A DNA stretch of 64,000 nt. Origin: Cucumis sativus. Taxonomy: Eukaryota; Streptophyta; Magnoliopsida; Cucurbitales; Cucurbitaceae. This document shows positions 35,000 to 46,523 of the stretch, piece after piece. Within the stretch, counting starts at the first letter, position 1. The number at the start of each line of letters is the position of its first letter. The translations under genes and the position numbers were made by a program. The notes under the pieces were generated by a model. The model was given only the letters and a program-made list of their open reading frames with translations, was not told the DNA's origin and did no database searches. The stretch covers positions 7,564,001 through 7,628,000 of the forward strand of contig NC_026655.2 of the NCBI RefSeq assembly GCF_000004075.3. Reading direction: 5' to 3'.

Positions 35000-35722
35000 T
35001 TAGAATACAGCAAGACACAAAAGAAAGCAACAGAAAAGAAAAAAATATATTTTGTTAAGCGATTTCTCAGCCACTATTTCCTGCCTTCTCAACCGAGGAC
35101 TATTACTCCCACTTAAACCATAAGAATTCGGGTGTCGGTATATGTTCTCTGAGTCCCAATAGAACCTACCATAAACTGTCTCTCCGAGCATCCCGGCCGT
35201 AGGATGATGAGAGCTTCCAACCGGGTTGTCTTCGAGGCTAAACAACGAGCTGCCTGAGTCCTCTTCATAGCTATCATACACATCAAAGTTGTAGTTTTGG
35301 TTTTGATCTAGGTCTCCATAAGCAAACTGCTGGCTAGAAGCATTATTAGATCTGATAGTTGCTAGAGCCTTGTTGCCAAAAGCTGATGGTCTAGGAGGTA
35401 TAAGCATCCCTCTGGCATCAACCTCAGCATGTTCAGCCGATTGACCACGGCCGTAGAGAGGGACCATTGTCGTGTGGGAAATATTGGCCTTGCAAACCGG
35501 ACACTGCGGAGGCTCGTCGGGGGCGAGGGAAGCGCTCTGGACGTGAAGCCACTTGTAAATGCAAGGCCAGCAATAGAGGTGGCCACAAAGGGTAACTATA
35601 GGGTCAGATGCGAAGTCTAAGCAAATGTTGCAATCAAAACAAGGCTTAAACTTCTCAGAATTTTCCATTGAAGCTGGGATTTGCTTCCTCCATCCATGGG
35701 AAAAGTAGTGCTCAAAGCCCAT
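35000..35722 (-). CDS. RMA-type membrane RING E3 ubiquitin ligase
   Basis: A single coding exon of 240 residues. A C3HC4 RING begins at C31-C34 (CNIC) and continues with LCGHLYCWPCIYKWL and CPVC, up to about residue 77. An acidic, Asn/Ser-rich linker follows, then a C-terminal hydrophobic anchor (IYFFLFCCFLLCLAVF). This arrangement, an N-terminal RING with a tail anchor, is that of the plant RMA1/2/3 family (RMA1H1-like), which works in ER-associated protein degradation. The exact member is not resolved. The start codon is preceded by a good acceptor (TTTCAG, exon start at 35770), suggesting a 5' UTR intron whose first exon is near 37414-37495. Confidence 0.88.
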   Translation of the reverse strand: MGFEHYFSHGWRKQIPASMENSEKFKPCFDCNICLDFASDPIVTLCGHLYCWPCIYKWLHVQSASLAPDEPPQCPVCKANISHTTMVPLYGRGQSAEHAEVDARGMLIPPRPSAFGNKALATIRSNNASSQQFAYGDLDQNQNYNFDVYDSYEEDSGSSLFSLEDNPVGSSHHPTAGMLGETVYGRFYWDSENIYRHPNSYGLSGSNSPRLRRQEIVAEKSLNKIYFFLFCCFLLCLAVF

Positions 35723-37413
35723 GTTATCTCTATAAGCCTTCTACAAATTAGCTTCACACTAGGATTTGACCTGAAATGGATAACTTCACATAAGATTTGG
35801 AAGAATAAATGTGAAACATGTCTTGATCTATAACTAATTGAAAGCGTTTTGATGAGAAACTTCAACAGAGGAAAGGTCAAAAAATAAGAAAAATGTGTTA
35901 CAATTTCTTACGACTCATAATGTGCCAAGGAACTGTTCATTCTTACAGCCTACAGTCTTGTCTTTGTCGTGGCCCAAAGTTGTTAAATGTGGTTAGATTG
36001 TCAAGCCAAGTGGTACAAAACCACAAAAATCTTAGGCAGATACTAATGTGATCAAAAGTTTGTGGCTTTTATGAAGTTAAGGGTATATCCATCCAATTCT
36101 AGACAATAATTAGAACTAATTTGGTTATGATTTATTAATGTACAATTACCTGACTAAAAGTTCAATATATACTAGTCTGAAAAATCTTAGAATTAGTGGA
36201 AATAATTTCAAAAATAAGTTTAAACCTAACTTACTTCTTAAGTTTTTAATTAATCTATTTTGATCTCTTACCTTGTAAATTTCAAACTTTCTTCTAAAAA
36301 AAATTGTATTTTTTTCTGCCACACATTTAATAAAAAATTGTTTAAATTACAAATTTGTTCCCTAAGTGAATTTGGAATTTTCTAATCGTGAAACCTCCAA
36401 ACTCTATGTTCAAAAGTTTCTCGTTCCACTCTCTTTTGAGACCAAACAAATTTAATCTTTATAGTTTTAAATGTTAGTATTAATTTGATTAAACTTAGAA
36501 AAATATTCATTATGGCCTGATAAAAAGCTCATAAACGGTGATGATCTTATCAAACACAAACACTAAATCCTAACTATAATTCAAACTCTAAAATTTCTAA
36601 AAATCAATTCAACAAAATTTTGAATTGATCTCGGTATTAGTTATCAAACCTTTGACTTCAAAACCCCCCAAACCCCATTTCTTATACATTTGTTAAATGA
36701 ACAAGAGAAATGTCAAGGTTCTGTATTCTTTTTTCTTTTCTTAAAATGAGAGAATTGTCAAGTTGAGTTTTTTTTATTGATGCCAATGTTAAAATTAATT
36801 ACTTTATGGAAAAAGAGAAATGTTAAGTAGAAGCTAGAAAATCTTCGGATGAAATACGAAAAAGAATCTAGTTTGAAGATGCTAAAGTACTAAAAGAAAA
36901 AAGAAAAAGGAACTTGATATTTCTTCATCCAATCATGTCAATGTGAACATCTAGAATTTAAGAATCACCATTCATAATATCAAACGAGATCTTCAAAGTT
37001 AAAAACGAATTTCTGAAAAGAGTAAAAAACAGAGGATTGATTTCTTCATATAAGTGAACAAGAGCGGCCGATGTTTATCGCTATTAAGAATGTTAATCCA
37101 CACAGATCGATGAACTGAAAACCAAATCCAAACAGAACGAACAGAAAAAAAAAAAAAAAAGTAAAGAACGGCCACGGATTTCAATCCCAAAACAGTTCCA
37201 ACTCTGAATAATAAATCGAAATAATGCATTTCACAAAGAGAGACACAACAAATTTAAGTTTCTCAATAAGGGGGAAATCGGAAACGAAACCTACGATGAA
37301 TAATTGAACGAAATTGAAAGATGGTGAAGAAAAAGAAAAATCAGTTTCCAGGAAAATTATCAGAGGAAAGCTGCTTGAAGTGTTAAAGAAGAAAGAAAGA
37401 AAGGCTCAGTTAC

Positions 37414-37495
37414 CGAGAGGTGTGAATTTGAGGAGCTTGAACAAAAATGTTTTACCATGAAATTATGTAAGCGAGAAAGTGGAAAATGAGTAAGG
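37414..37495 (-). other. Possible 5' UTR exon of the RMA-type gene
   Basis: On the minus strand a donor CTCTCG|GTAAC at 37414/37413 could pair with the TTTCAG acceptor at 35771, giving a 1.6 kb leader intron. A TATA box lies 30 or so bases further upstream. RMA genes in plants often have a leader intron. This is inference from splice-site shape and promoter position; a transcript would decide it. Confidence 0.4.
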
Positions 37496-37522
37496 CGGGG
37501 GGGGGAGGGGGGAGGCGGAATC

Positions 37523-37530
37523 AATTTATA
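37523..37530 (-). promoter_or_regulatory. TATA box, probable RMA-type gene promoter
   Basis: TATAAATT on the minus strand. A C-rich tract (G-rich on the plus strand, 37496-37515) lies between it and the proposed start of transcription. A small plus-strand open frame (37486-37719) overlapping this motif is judged spurious. Confidence 0.4.
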
Positions 37531-38709
37531 GACAAAATAGTTTTGTATTTACGGGAGTTGGGTGATGTGTATACTAAAGCTAAGATTCTTGACCCTACAT
37601 CACCAAGTTACGTAATTAGTGGAGTAATATGTTTAATTATTTTAAATCTAATTGATATATCTATAATAATTCTTAATATTTATGTTGGAGATAAATTACA
37701 AAAATTACTCCAACGATAATAATGATAATTATAATTGTAATTATATCTTTAGACTTTCAATTACAATGTTTAAGATGTCAAACTTTAATAAGCGTTAAAA
37801 TTTAAATCAAATTAGATATTTAAATTTATGTAATTATGATATAGGTATAAGTTTGAAAGAAGTGGTTTTTAATAACCTAGGAAAATATGAAAATAGTTAT
37901 ATATGGAAGAAATTTTAATACAACTTTATCTTTTAATATTTCTTAATTTTTAATAAATCTTCCAATTTTTATTTTATATCAAATATTTTTCTAATAACAT
38001 TATGTATATGCATGCAAACCTACATGGAAGTCTTTAATTTTGTGTTTGATACATTTATATATTTTAAAAGAGAAGGTTATATAAAGCAACACAAATTTAA
38101 ATTGCTAGTTTATATAGTGTTATACATTTTAAAATTTATGAATCTATTATACGTGTAAAAGAGAATGTTTTACATTTTCACATCAAACATCTAATTTAGA
38201 AAAGTACTTTTTTTGTCATTATGAGTTACATTACATTTACATTTGAGTAAGTATGTGAGTTTTCAAACTCTATAATCACTTTTTAATATGGTTATTGTTA
38301 TTATTTACTTATAGGACTTGACGTGACACCATCTTTTTTTTAAAATCTAATTTTTAAATTTATAAACCAAAAGAATTACATATTTGTATTACTTTTCTCA
38401 TTTTTAATTTATATTATATGTTGATTTGTTTTATGTCTCACTTTTTGATTAGAAAATTATATTAAAAAATTGTCATTATCTTTATGTTTTTGGACCAAAA
38501 GAAAATTCCAAGACATTTAATTAATTTTGAACAAGTCACATTTTTCTTAATTTTTTTATTTTCAACACAATTTTAATAATTACAAACTCACCTCATATTT
38601 TTCACACTAATTTCAAATTAGAATAGTTTCCAATTGAGTTAAGCAACTATAACTTTCTTTCTAAATGAAAAAAGTCAAAATGGCTAATGTTTTTAGATGG
38701 GTTGAGATA

Positions 38710-38937
38710 AGAATGTAGAATTTCAATATGATCTAATCCTATAAGAAGTGAGAGTCTTTTTTTAAACCTATCTTGGATCAAATATACATTTATGCTTAAT
38801 AAGTTATGATACTATGTTTGATAGTATTAAATTCTATCTCAAAACCAATTAGAAATGAGATGTGTAGTCATCTAATCTTATAAGAAGTGTGAGTCTTTTT
38901 TGTTTCTCTCATGTGAGATTATCAACATCTTGATTAC
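38710..38937 (-). mobile_element. TRIM family B element, degraded
   Basis: On the minus strand it starts TGTTGATAATCTCACATGAG and continues with CACACTTCTTATAAGATTAG, a decayed primer-binding motif near 38807, GATCCAAGATAGGT as in the 14.4 kb copy, and a partial second repeat (CTCACTTCTTATAGGATTAG). The two repeats lie on either side of the internal part, so it is an LTR-type fossil. It looks older than the copies in the ALN intron. Confidence 0.5.
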
Positions 38938-41234
38938 TTGTTCTTGATGTTAAATTTATTATTTATAAATTAAAGAAGGGTTGATCTAATTTGCAAAAAA
39001 GGAATTATTTATTATTCAACTTAAAGTTACAAATAAAAATAACTAACCACCGTATATGGTATTCAAATAATAAATATGATATTTTTTTTCAAAAAGAGAG
39101 AATGAAAGACTATTAAAATAAATAAATAAATAAAATCTTTGGTTTTTCTATTAAGTAACTCTCAAATTCTCCAATAATGAAAAAAAAAAATTGTTGGTAA
39201 AAAGGTAATTAGTCATTATTCAAAATTAAGATAGACCTATGTAATTAAAAAAAAGTACGAAAATAAATTAGAAAAAATACATTTTTTTTTTTTTGCATAT
39301 TGCGAATATGATAAATATGACAAGTAATTAATTATACCGCTTGGTGGGTTATTAAAGTGTTTCAAAAGGTCTATCACAGTTATCAACTTTTAAATTTTTT
39401 ACTTTTGCAATTTAAATAATATAGTAACATAAGCTCTATTATTATAATTTTTTTTGTTATTTTTGTAAATGTCTCGAAAAAGTATATAAGTAACAATGTG
39501 TAACAGAGGAACGTCCCCCATGAAAAGAAAGGAAATATGAAATGTGGGGACACAACTTTACTTTTTTAGATAAATGAATTTTTTTATTAAAAAAAGTAGT
39601 CAAAAACCCACTCAGAGACTCAAGGATTGATATGACAAATGAAGTTGAGCATAAATAAAAATCAATCATTGAGTTGATTGTGAATGAATAAAAATATCAT
39701 TGATATAGATATAATGATATTTCTATATAAAATAATATAAAAGTAGAATAATATATCCGTGATAGACTTGGTTTTTTGATAATTTGTTATTAAATTCTAT
39801 CAATGATATTTCGATATTACATTTAAATATTAAAATATTATTGATAACAACATAAAATTAGAATTATAATAAATAAAAATGTAAAAGAAACTCAATTGGT
39901 AACATTTTCATATACATTTTTTTATAATATTGATTATATTTTTAATATTTTTTCAAATTGTGTCATTTGCCATGAAAAATCCTCTAATTTCGAAAGGAAA
40001 GTTCATTTGGCTATATTAAATTTGGTCATCAATCTACAACGTTGTTATAACTATATTTAACACGAATAGAATTATCAACGTCAAAATTTTAGAAAAAGAT
40101 ATAAGATTTATTTTATTTGACGGACAATAATGCACACTGAGCAATATTATTTGTAAGAAGATTTATAAATATAATACATCTTTACAATATTCAACTAAAT
40201 TTTGTTGAAATTTTGAAAAAAAAATATTAATATTAAGTAAATCTCAATCTAGTGAAATAAACATCCATCCCTATCATTGAATACGTAAAAATGATATATT
40301 ATATAAACAATTATTGAGAGAGAGAGAAATGAAATATAATGATAACTCTATAAACATGGAATGAATAAAGACTAAAAAATTCTATCAATCATTTTTATAC
40401 TAACAACTCTCTCAAGATGAATGTTTTTCTTTATGTCCAGTATTAGTGATTTGGTTAGTTTTCTTTTTGATTGGACAAAGTCTTTTATCTGATAAATCAT
40501 AATTAAATTTTCATATTAGGTTAACTTTCTTGAACTTTTTTTTATTTTTTTATCATTATCCCAACATGAAAATTTAAATATATTCAAAAGCATTTCTCCA
40601 AATTTTAATCACCAGTTTTGCTACCTCTCCTAAAACAATGAGTATTATACTTAGATTTTCTTGTTGCTCAAGTTCAAATCAACTTGATGAACAATTGTTC
40701 TCGTGTGGCTTGTTGATAAGTTTTTTTGGTAAAATATATAGTAAAGTTTTCGAATCTACCTATGATAGATATTGAAATACACTAATAGATTTGTCTATCA
40801 ACGTTGCTATATTTTAAAATAGTTGGGTTGATCATTTTGTTATATTAAAAACAATCTATCTTAGACTATCTAACCCACTAGTTTGGGGAGGAAAAAATGT
40901 TTGTAGAAGGAACTCCATGGAAAAGGTCTTTAGATGGGTTCTTGTGACTGGCAGACACAAGTTAACGTCCAACCTAAAAAATATCTATAGCTTAAATTTT
41001 GTTTTCCTTTATGAATATTCACAGACATATATTATAAGTCAAATTGACACGGTTCCTTTCTTATTTTAATAATAAAGTTACATAAAATATAGTATTAGTC
41101 TCTATACTTTCATGTTTGTTTTACTTTTAATTATCCAATATTAGATTACGTACTTTTAATAAAATTTTAAAATATACACTGTTATTAAATCATTGTTACA
41201 AGGTTGATGAGTTTGGCAAAATACATATATATAT

Positions 41235-41761
41235 ATATGCCAACTTTGATGGAGAATGGTTAAAAGTTATTGAATTGAGTTTGGGTTAAAACTCAAGGGA
41301 TCAAAATATCAAATAGGGTCAAATATAACTAAATTTAGGCTAAAATTTAACTAAATTTAGGCACCATTGTTAGGGATTTTGCTAAAAGAGCGAGGTTCTT
41401 CATCATCCGCCAAATATGGAGGTTTTCAAACGAAAACAGTGGTTACCAAATTAATTTCCATCCTCCTCCCTTGTTTAAGGTTAGATCAATGCATGGGTTT
41501 ATAGAAGTCGAATCAAAAGAAGAACCCATGGAACTGACGTTCATAGACGATGGAAGGATGATTTGCGAACCACAATTTTAGTTTGAAGAACTTCGCATTT
41601 GGTGGATGATGAATAGCTTCTTTAGCAAAATCCCTAACAAACGTTTTGTGCCTACATTTGGTTAGATTTGAAACCTATTTGATATTTTGACCACATTGGG
41701 TTTACTTTTAACCCCAACTCGACCATTGATTTGTAACCATTCTCCATCCCAGTTAGCATAT
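41235..41761. mobile_element. Foldback DNA element (MITE-like) with long inverted arms
   Basis: About 527 bases that fold back nearly end to end. The left arm begins ATATGCCAACTTTGATGGAG and the right arm, reverse-complemented, begins ATATGCTAACTGGGATGGAG. The match continues for about 230 bases per arm, through TGTTAGGGATTTTGCTAAA and TTCATCATCC(A/G)CCAAAT, leaving a loop of well under 100 bases. No coding region. Terminal inverted repeats this long suggest a non-autonomous Mutator-like or foldback transposon. The left edge lies in a TA run, so the target duplication cannot be read. Confidence 0.8.
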
Positions 41762-43164
41762 TCACGAGGTTTTATAAAAGATTTGTTTTTCTAAAGGAAA
41801 AAAAGTATAATAACCTTATTTTTAAAAGTATAAAATTACAAATTTACTTAAAATAGAATTTAAATATCAGCAATATGCATTAACTTAATCCATCTAAGGA
41901 TTTGAGCCTTAGAAACACAATCTATATATATATATATATATAGCATTTATAATCCATGAGAAAGGTTATAATTTATTTAGAACAGGACGAAAATTAGCTC
42001 AAATCTTACAATATCGTCTTCAATGACAAAGTTTAGAACTTCATGCATTGTCACCTTGCCAAATTGTCAAAAAAATTTCCTTTCACAGCAGATTAATCAT
42101 AGGGTTGTTACTCTATTTCAAGTTATCACAAAACTTGTTTCAAGTATCATTCACTTGTCGTCTTTCATAAATGATACTTGCATTCGTAAATTTTATTCAT
42201 CCCTTAATTTAAAATTCATAAAGACAATGATTTCATTGTTATATGCTTCCAAGCGGTTGAAAAACATTTAGGTTTATTGATACATCCATTCATCAATAAA
42301 GTAAAATAATTTTTTTTTGAGAAAGAGCAATAAGCACCAATATTTGTCAATGGTTGTGTTATAAAAACATTCACTAGACCAAAAGAATGATGCAAGAGAA
42401 AAGGATACAATTGTATATCAATATTTTCTTCGAAAGAAACAACGATACAATTCTCTTGATTAACTATTTTGTTTTTTTTAAAATTAAGTTTATTTTCTCT
42501 CATTTTCTTATAATTTTTTTAACTACAATATTTGGATTCATCTTAGCCAAATTCCAATACACATACATACACAAGGGAAAAAAAAAAAAAAACGTTTTTT
42601 CAATTTTCAAAAGTTAATAAAAGAGAAGGATGGTATTTCAAAAAAGTATGAACAAATAAAAACAAAATAGCTAGTACTGGAAAGACGTATAATATAGGCA
42701 TACTTTTTTTCTACTCAAAGAAAACATTTTTCATGTAAAATCTAATCTAATTTGTACAAAAGTTTCTTCTTTTTGTTACTGTTACTGGAAGTTACTCCCT
42801 GGGACAAGGACAGTACTAGACTTGCTTTTAGTTGGTAGGGACATGTACCCAAAATAAAGACGGGTACTAAAAACCGAAACCCCAACCTTAGGCTTGGCCA
42901 TATAATATAATGTTTCTGCATATTTTTTTATAACTAAACTCCATATTAAAATCAGTTCATTTCGGATGATAGAGATGGTACGTGCCATGGCCCAATTTTC
43001 CCTTTAATGATGGTAAATGCCTTCTGGCGTTGGACGGCCCTAACAAATGGTTGTACATGATACACGATTTTTTTATCAAATAACGATATACATATTTAGA
43101 ATTTTCGTAGAATGTATTTTTCTAACCATAAATTAATATTTCTTATTTCTTATAAAAATAAAAA

Positions 43165-43405
43165 TAAAAAATACATTTACCTAATTAATCAAACCACTTT
43201 AAATTAAACCAATTAATTGCTAAATTAAGCGCTTGAAAATTAGATACTCAACCTAACTCGGACTCTAGATAATCCTAACGCATGCAATTAAGAAGAATTA
43301 GAATTGCATGCTTTTCATTCTTTTTCAATTTGGACGAGTTAGTTGTTTACGACAATTTAATTAGCCTTTTCGATTAAATTGGTTTGACGCTAAAGATTAC
43401 TTAGT
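43165..43405. repeat. Degenerate inverted-repeat element, MITE-like
   Basis: Outer arms share TCAAACCA(A/C)TTTAA on opposite strands (about 43188 and 43380). Inner arms share CTAACTCG (43252 and 43333) and GCATGCAATT (43280 and 43302), the last forming a tight 10-base stem with a 12-base loop. The arms are imperfect and gapped. No coding region. Boundaries are approximate. Confidence 0.45.
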
Positions 43406-44437
43406 TGAGTAATGAGATTTATGTGATCAAATATTTTGGATTAGAAAACTCCATGATAACCCAAACTAGGATTTCTTATATTGATTCTTTTCTTGCTTCT
43501 ATTTCATGTCATTTAGTTTAGTTTGCAAAAAGCCTTTACAATCGCTTCACATTAGTTATCTTGGGCTTTAAACGGTTTAACTGAGAAATTCACGTGTTTT
43601 TTATGTTTAACCCAATCTTGACTCTAAAGCTAGTTTGTAGTGGTGAATATGGATTTAGGTGATAAAAATCTTCCATGATCAATAAGATCTTTAAACATCC
43701 ATTAAACTATAAAAAGTTGAAAAAATAAAATTGTTATTGTTATATATGAGAAAAATAATCGGTAGCTCATTTAAAACATCCCTAAATTTTCAAAAGTTGT
43801 AGTAGTAATCTTAACCTTTCAAAGAACGCTTAAACCATATTTTTACTATTTACTATATGAGAAATCGAATCATAACTATTCTTTAGATAACTAATATGGA
43901 AGAAAAAGAAAGAAAGCACACCCATCACAAAATTCCAACCATAAAAGACTTCGTTGATCTTTTTTTTATAATTCAAATAAGTCTTTGGTCGTGATTAGGT
44001 ACGAGTTTTGATGTGATCAAGGATGATATTTCTTTATTGACCATTTTTTGTACTTAGATAGTCACTGCTTATAAATTTGAGTGAAAATTTTGATTTTGGA
44101 ATTGGAGGAGATTTTAAACTAATTAGAACTTTTGTTTTTTTCTAACTATATAAAGTGTTTACATTAAATCTCAAACTTAGAGATGGATAGTATAAGCAGA
44201 CATGTTATGAATACTATCATTTAGACATTTACTCTTAAAAAGAGAAAAATTGTAAGTATCAACGTGGACACAAGTGATTGGTCCTTCGAAAAACAGTTTT
44301 GAATTCACAGCCAAATGAAGCGCTACTAGCGCGCCAAATATTTTACAAATCTTTGGTAATTCAAAATTTCCAAACGCTTCGAAACAGAACGGTTCTCCAT
44401 CTTCAATTCCTAAGTTTTTTCTTCAACTTTCATCAAG

Positions 44438-46523
44438 ATGGGGAACATCAAAATTCCTACTGCTAAAACAAGATCCAGGAAGCGAGTCTCCGACACCGAT
44501 CTCTCGAGCTCCGATCAAAGGAAGCAAACCAACGATGATATCGACCTTGATCTCGACCTTTCCGAGTACGCACTATTTTCTTTTTTCCATTTCTGTTCCA
44601 CTTTCTGGTGATGTTTTGGAGTATCTTAACAATGATGTTTACGGTTTGTAGCGATCTTAAAGGAATAGTGTCGGCGTTGAATCAGATCAAAGAGAGAGCT
44701 CATAAGGACGACCTGAAGAAGAATGAAGAGACGATCTCAAGGTAATTTGAGTGGTTTTGTTCGATCGGTACTTTTATTGACTCGAGTCTGGAGCTGCTGA
44801 AATTTTGTGTTCTTGTATATTTATTTCCGATTCTCGAATTTCTTTGTACGGCTGCTCATTTATACCTTCGTTTTTCTTCTTCTGGTAGAATTGACCTGGC
44901 CTTACTCGTAGTTTGGTTTTATGATTTGTTTGATGTGATTCATTATAAACTTGAAATGATAGCCTGTTCAAACTTAGTTTACTGGATCAGACTTGCTTCG
45001 TCTCACCGTGTCTGTCAAACATTTTACCGTTTTCCAACTTCAATCCATGCCGCTTTTTATTGACTGAGGAGTTCATTTATTTTCTGAGCCGATACTCTTC
45101 TTGTCTCGCACTAGAACAATGTTTTAAATGTTAATTTCATGTTACTGACAGTGTAGCGACTGAGATGAGAACAATGATTGAGGAGGTGAAATCTAAACTT
45201 GAGAAGGACAGGTAGATTTTAGAACTATACAGAGTTCTGATGTTGCTTGCTTCAATTTTTGGTTATTAGTTATAAACGAATGAATGCAATTTAATTCCTC
45301 CAACCAATATCAGGCAAAATTTTGCAAAAGCTCTATCGAAAAGCTCAAAAGAGGTTGGTGGATAACCACGACTTGAATTAGAGGCCAAGCGCAAATTTGA
45401 AGTCATTATATTTCGTTTCTAGTTACATTTCATTAATGCATTTTCCATATGTTGTGTTAAAATCAATACGGCTTCTTTATAGTGTGAAAACTGTTTGAAG
45501 GACGAGACTGCAAAATTCCAAGCACTTTACGAGAAATTCACAAAAGAGAAAGCTACACATCTTCAGGCCATAAAAGGTAACATCCACTTCGAGTATTATT
45601 GTCAGAAATGTGCATTATTTAATATTTACTACTGCTCTGACTAATTTTCATTTTATTTATAAAATATCAACTGGAGCAAGACCTTTATCATGAGTAAATC
45701 CTTACCATGCTTTATAATTTTCCAAGATCGCATTCACGAAGTTAGGTTTCATTCCATAGCATAGAAGAATCCTCAATCTTTGAGAGACATCATAGTGGTG
45801 AGTGGCAATTGAAGCTTTGACCATGGAATTAGGTCCTCAACTACAATATGTGTGTTCCATCGATACTAGTAGCTTTGCCTTTTGGAATCCTTACTAAATG
45901 TGTATGATATATTGGTATTGAAGAACCTTTCACTAGTTGGTTGAAAATTTCAAGTTAATTTCATTTAACTACTACCAATCTATCAGATATTCTGGTATAT
46001 TCACTATGGGCCTATGATCTCAAACCCTTGGGAGCTCTAAGAAAAGCCACCTCTTTCTTCTTCAAGGCGGTTCTTTAAACATATTTTCCTAAATCAAGAT
46101 ACTGTTTGGCTTTGGCAGATACCATTTCAAAATTTGAAGAGGAGAAAGAAAGGCTGTTCGCGAAATATGAACAACTGAGTAAGCAAGAAGTCATTGATCA
46201 ATCAGATCGAAACGTTTTATGATGATTATTATCCAATTCCCTTCGTCTTTGTAACAGGAAAGAGAGAAAGGAGCTTGATATCTGAACAAGAGAAAGCTTG
46301 TGCTGAAAAGATTGCTCAATTGGAAGAGTCTTTGAAAAGGAAAAAGCAGGTATAGTACGACTTGTAATTCATAAAATCAGAACTCAACCAAACGCCTTCC
46401 ACCTTTATGCTAATGGAAATAGGATTTGGAACATAGGATGACAAGACTTTCAGCCTTTTGAGGAAGACTCTTGGTTCATTTCTTGATACTGGCTCAGATG
46501 AGGACTTCCCAGCTGATGATTGA
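44438..46523 (+). CDS. ASY4: Short coiled-coil protein, ASY4-like meiotic axis component
   Basis: Eight exons, 44438-44565, 44652-44741, 45152-45211, 45314-45353, 45483-45576, 46119-46178, 46258-46349 and 46437-46523, total 651 bases, 216 residues, in frame throughout. The N-terminus is basic and Ser-rich (TKRSRKR-like: KTRSRKRVSDTDL). Residues about 45-190 are a charged heptad-like helix (SALNQIKERAHKDDLKKNEE and EKERLFAKYEQLRKRERSL). The C-terminus is SLLRKTLGSFLDTGSDEDFP. Size, layout and tail fit Arabidopsis ASY4 (about 212 residues), a partner of ASY1 and ASY3 in the meiotic chromosome axis and similar to the end of ASY3. The assignment is from memory of the family and needs an alignment. 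For exon 8 the acceptor ACATAG at 46436 was chosen because the earlier one gives a stop at once. Confidence 0.68.

Larger units (their letters stand above)
35723..44437. other. Gene-poor AT-rich region
   Basis: About 8.7 kb. Apart from the probable RMA-type leader and promoter up to 37.5 kb, I find no gene of more than about 100 codons with recognisable features. It contains a degraded TRIM (about 38710-38937), two foldback elements (about 41235-41761 and 43165-43405), AT-rich simple repeats (41224-41238, 41924-41941) and many short A or T runs. Small open frames here (39457-39669, 42023-42271, 42387-42617, 42782-42988) have no domain I recognise. Confidence 0.65.

Noticed and set aside
37486-37719. 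Plus-strand frame of 77 codons starting MSKAGGGGG
   Set aside because: The Gly run comes from a G-rich promoter tract, the rest is AT-driven Ile/Leu sequence, and it overlaps the probable RMA-type promoter and TATA box. No domain.
42782-42988. Minus-strand frame of 68 codons with a Ser/Lys-rich tail
   Set aside because: No family recognised; no supporting splice sites or neighbours.
46429-46437. Earlier exon 8 acceptor (AAATAG) in the ASY4-like gene
   Set aside because: Using it puts the C-terminus out of frame and meets a stop within 13 codons; the next acceptor restores a sensible tail.
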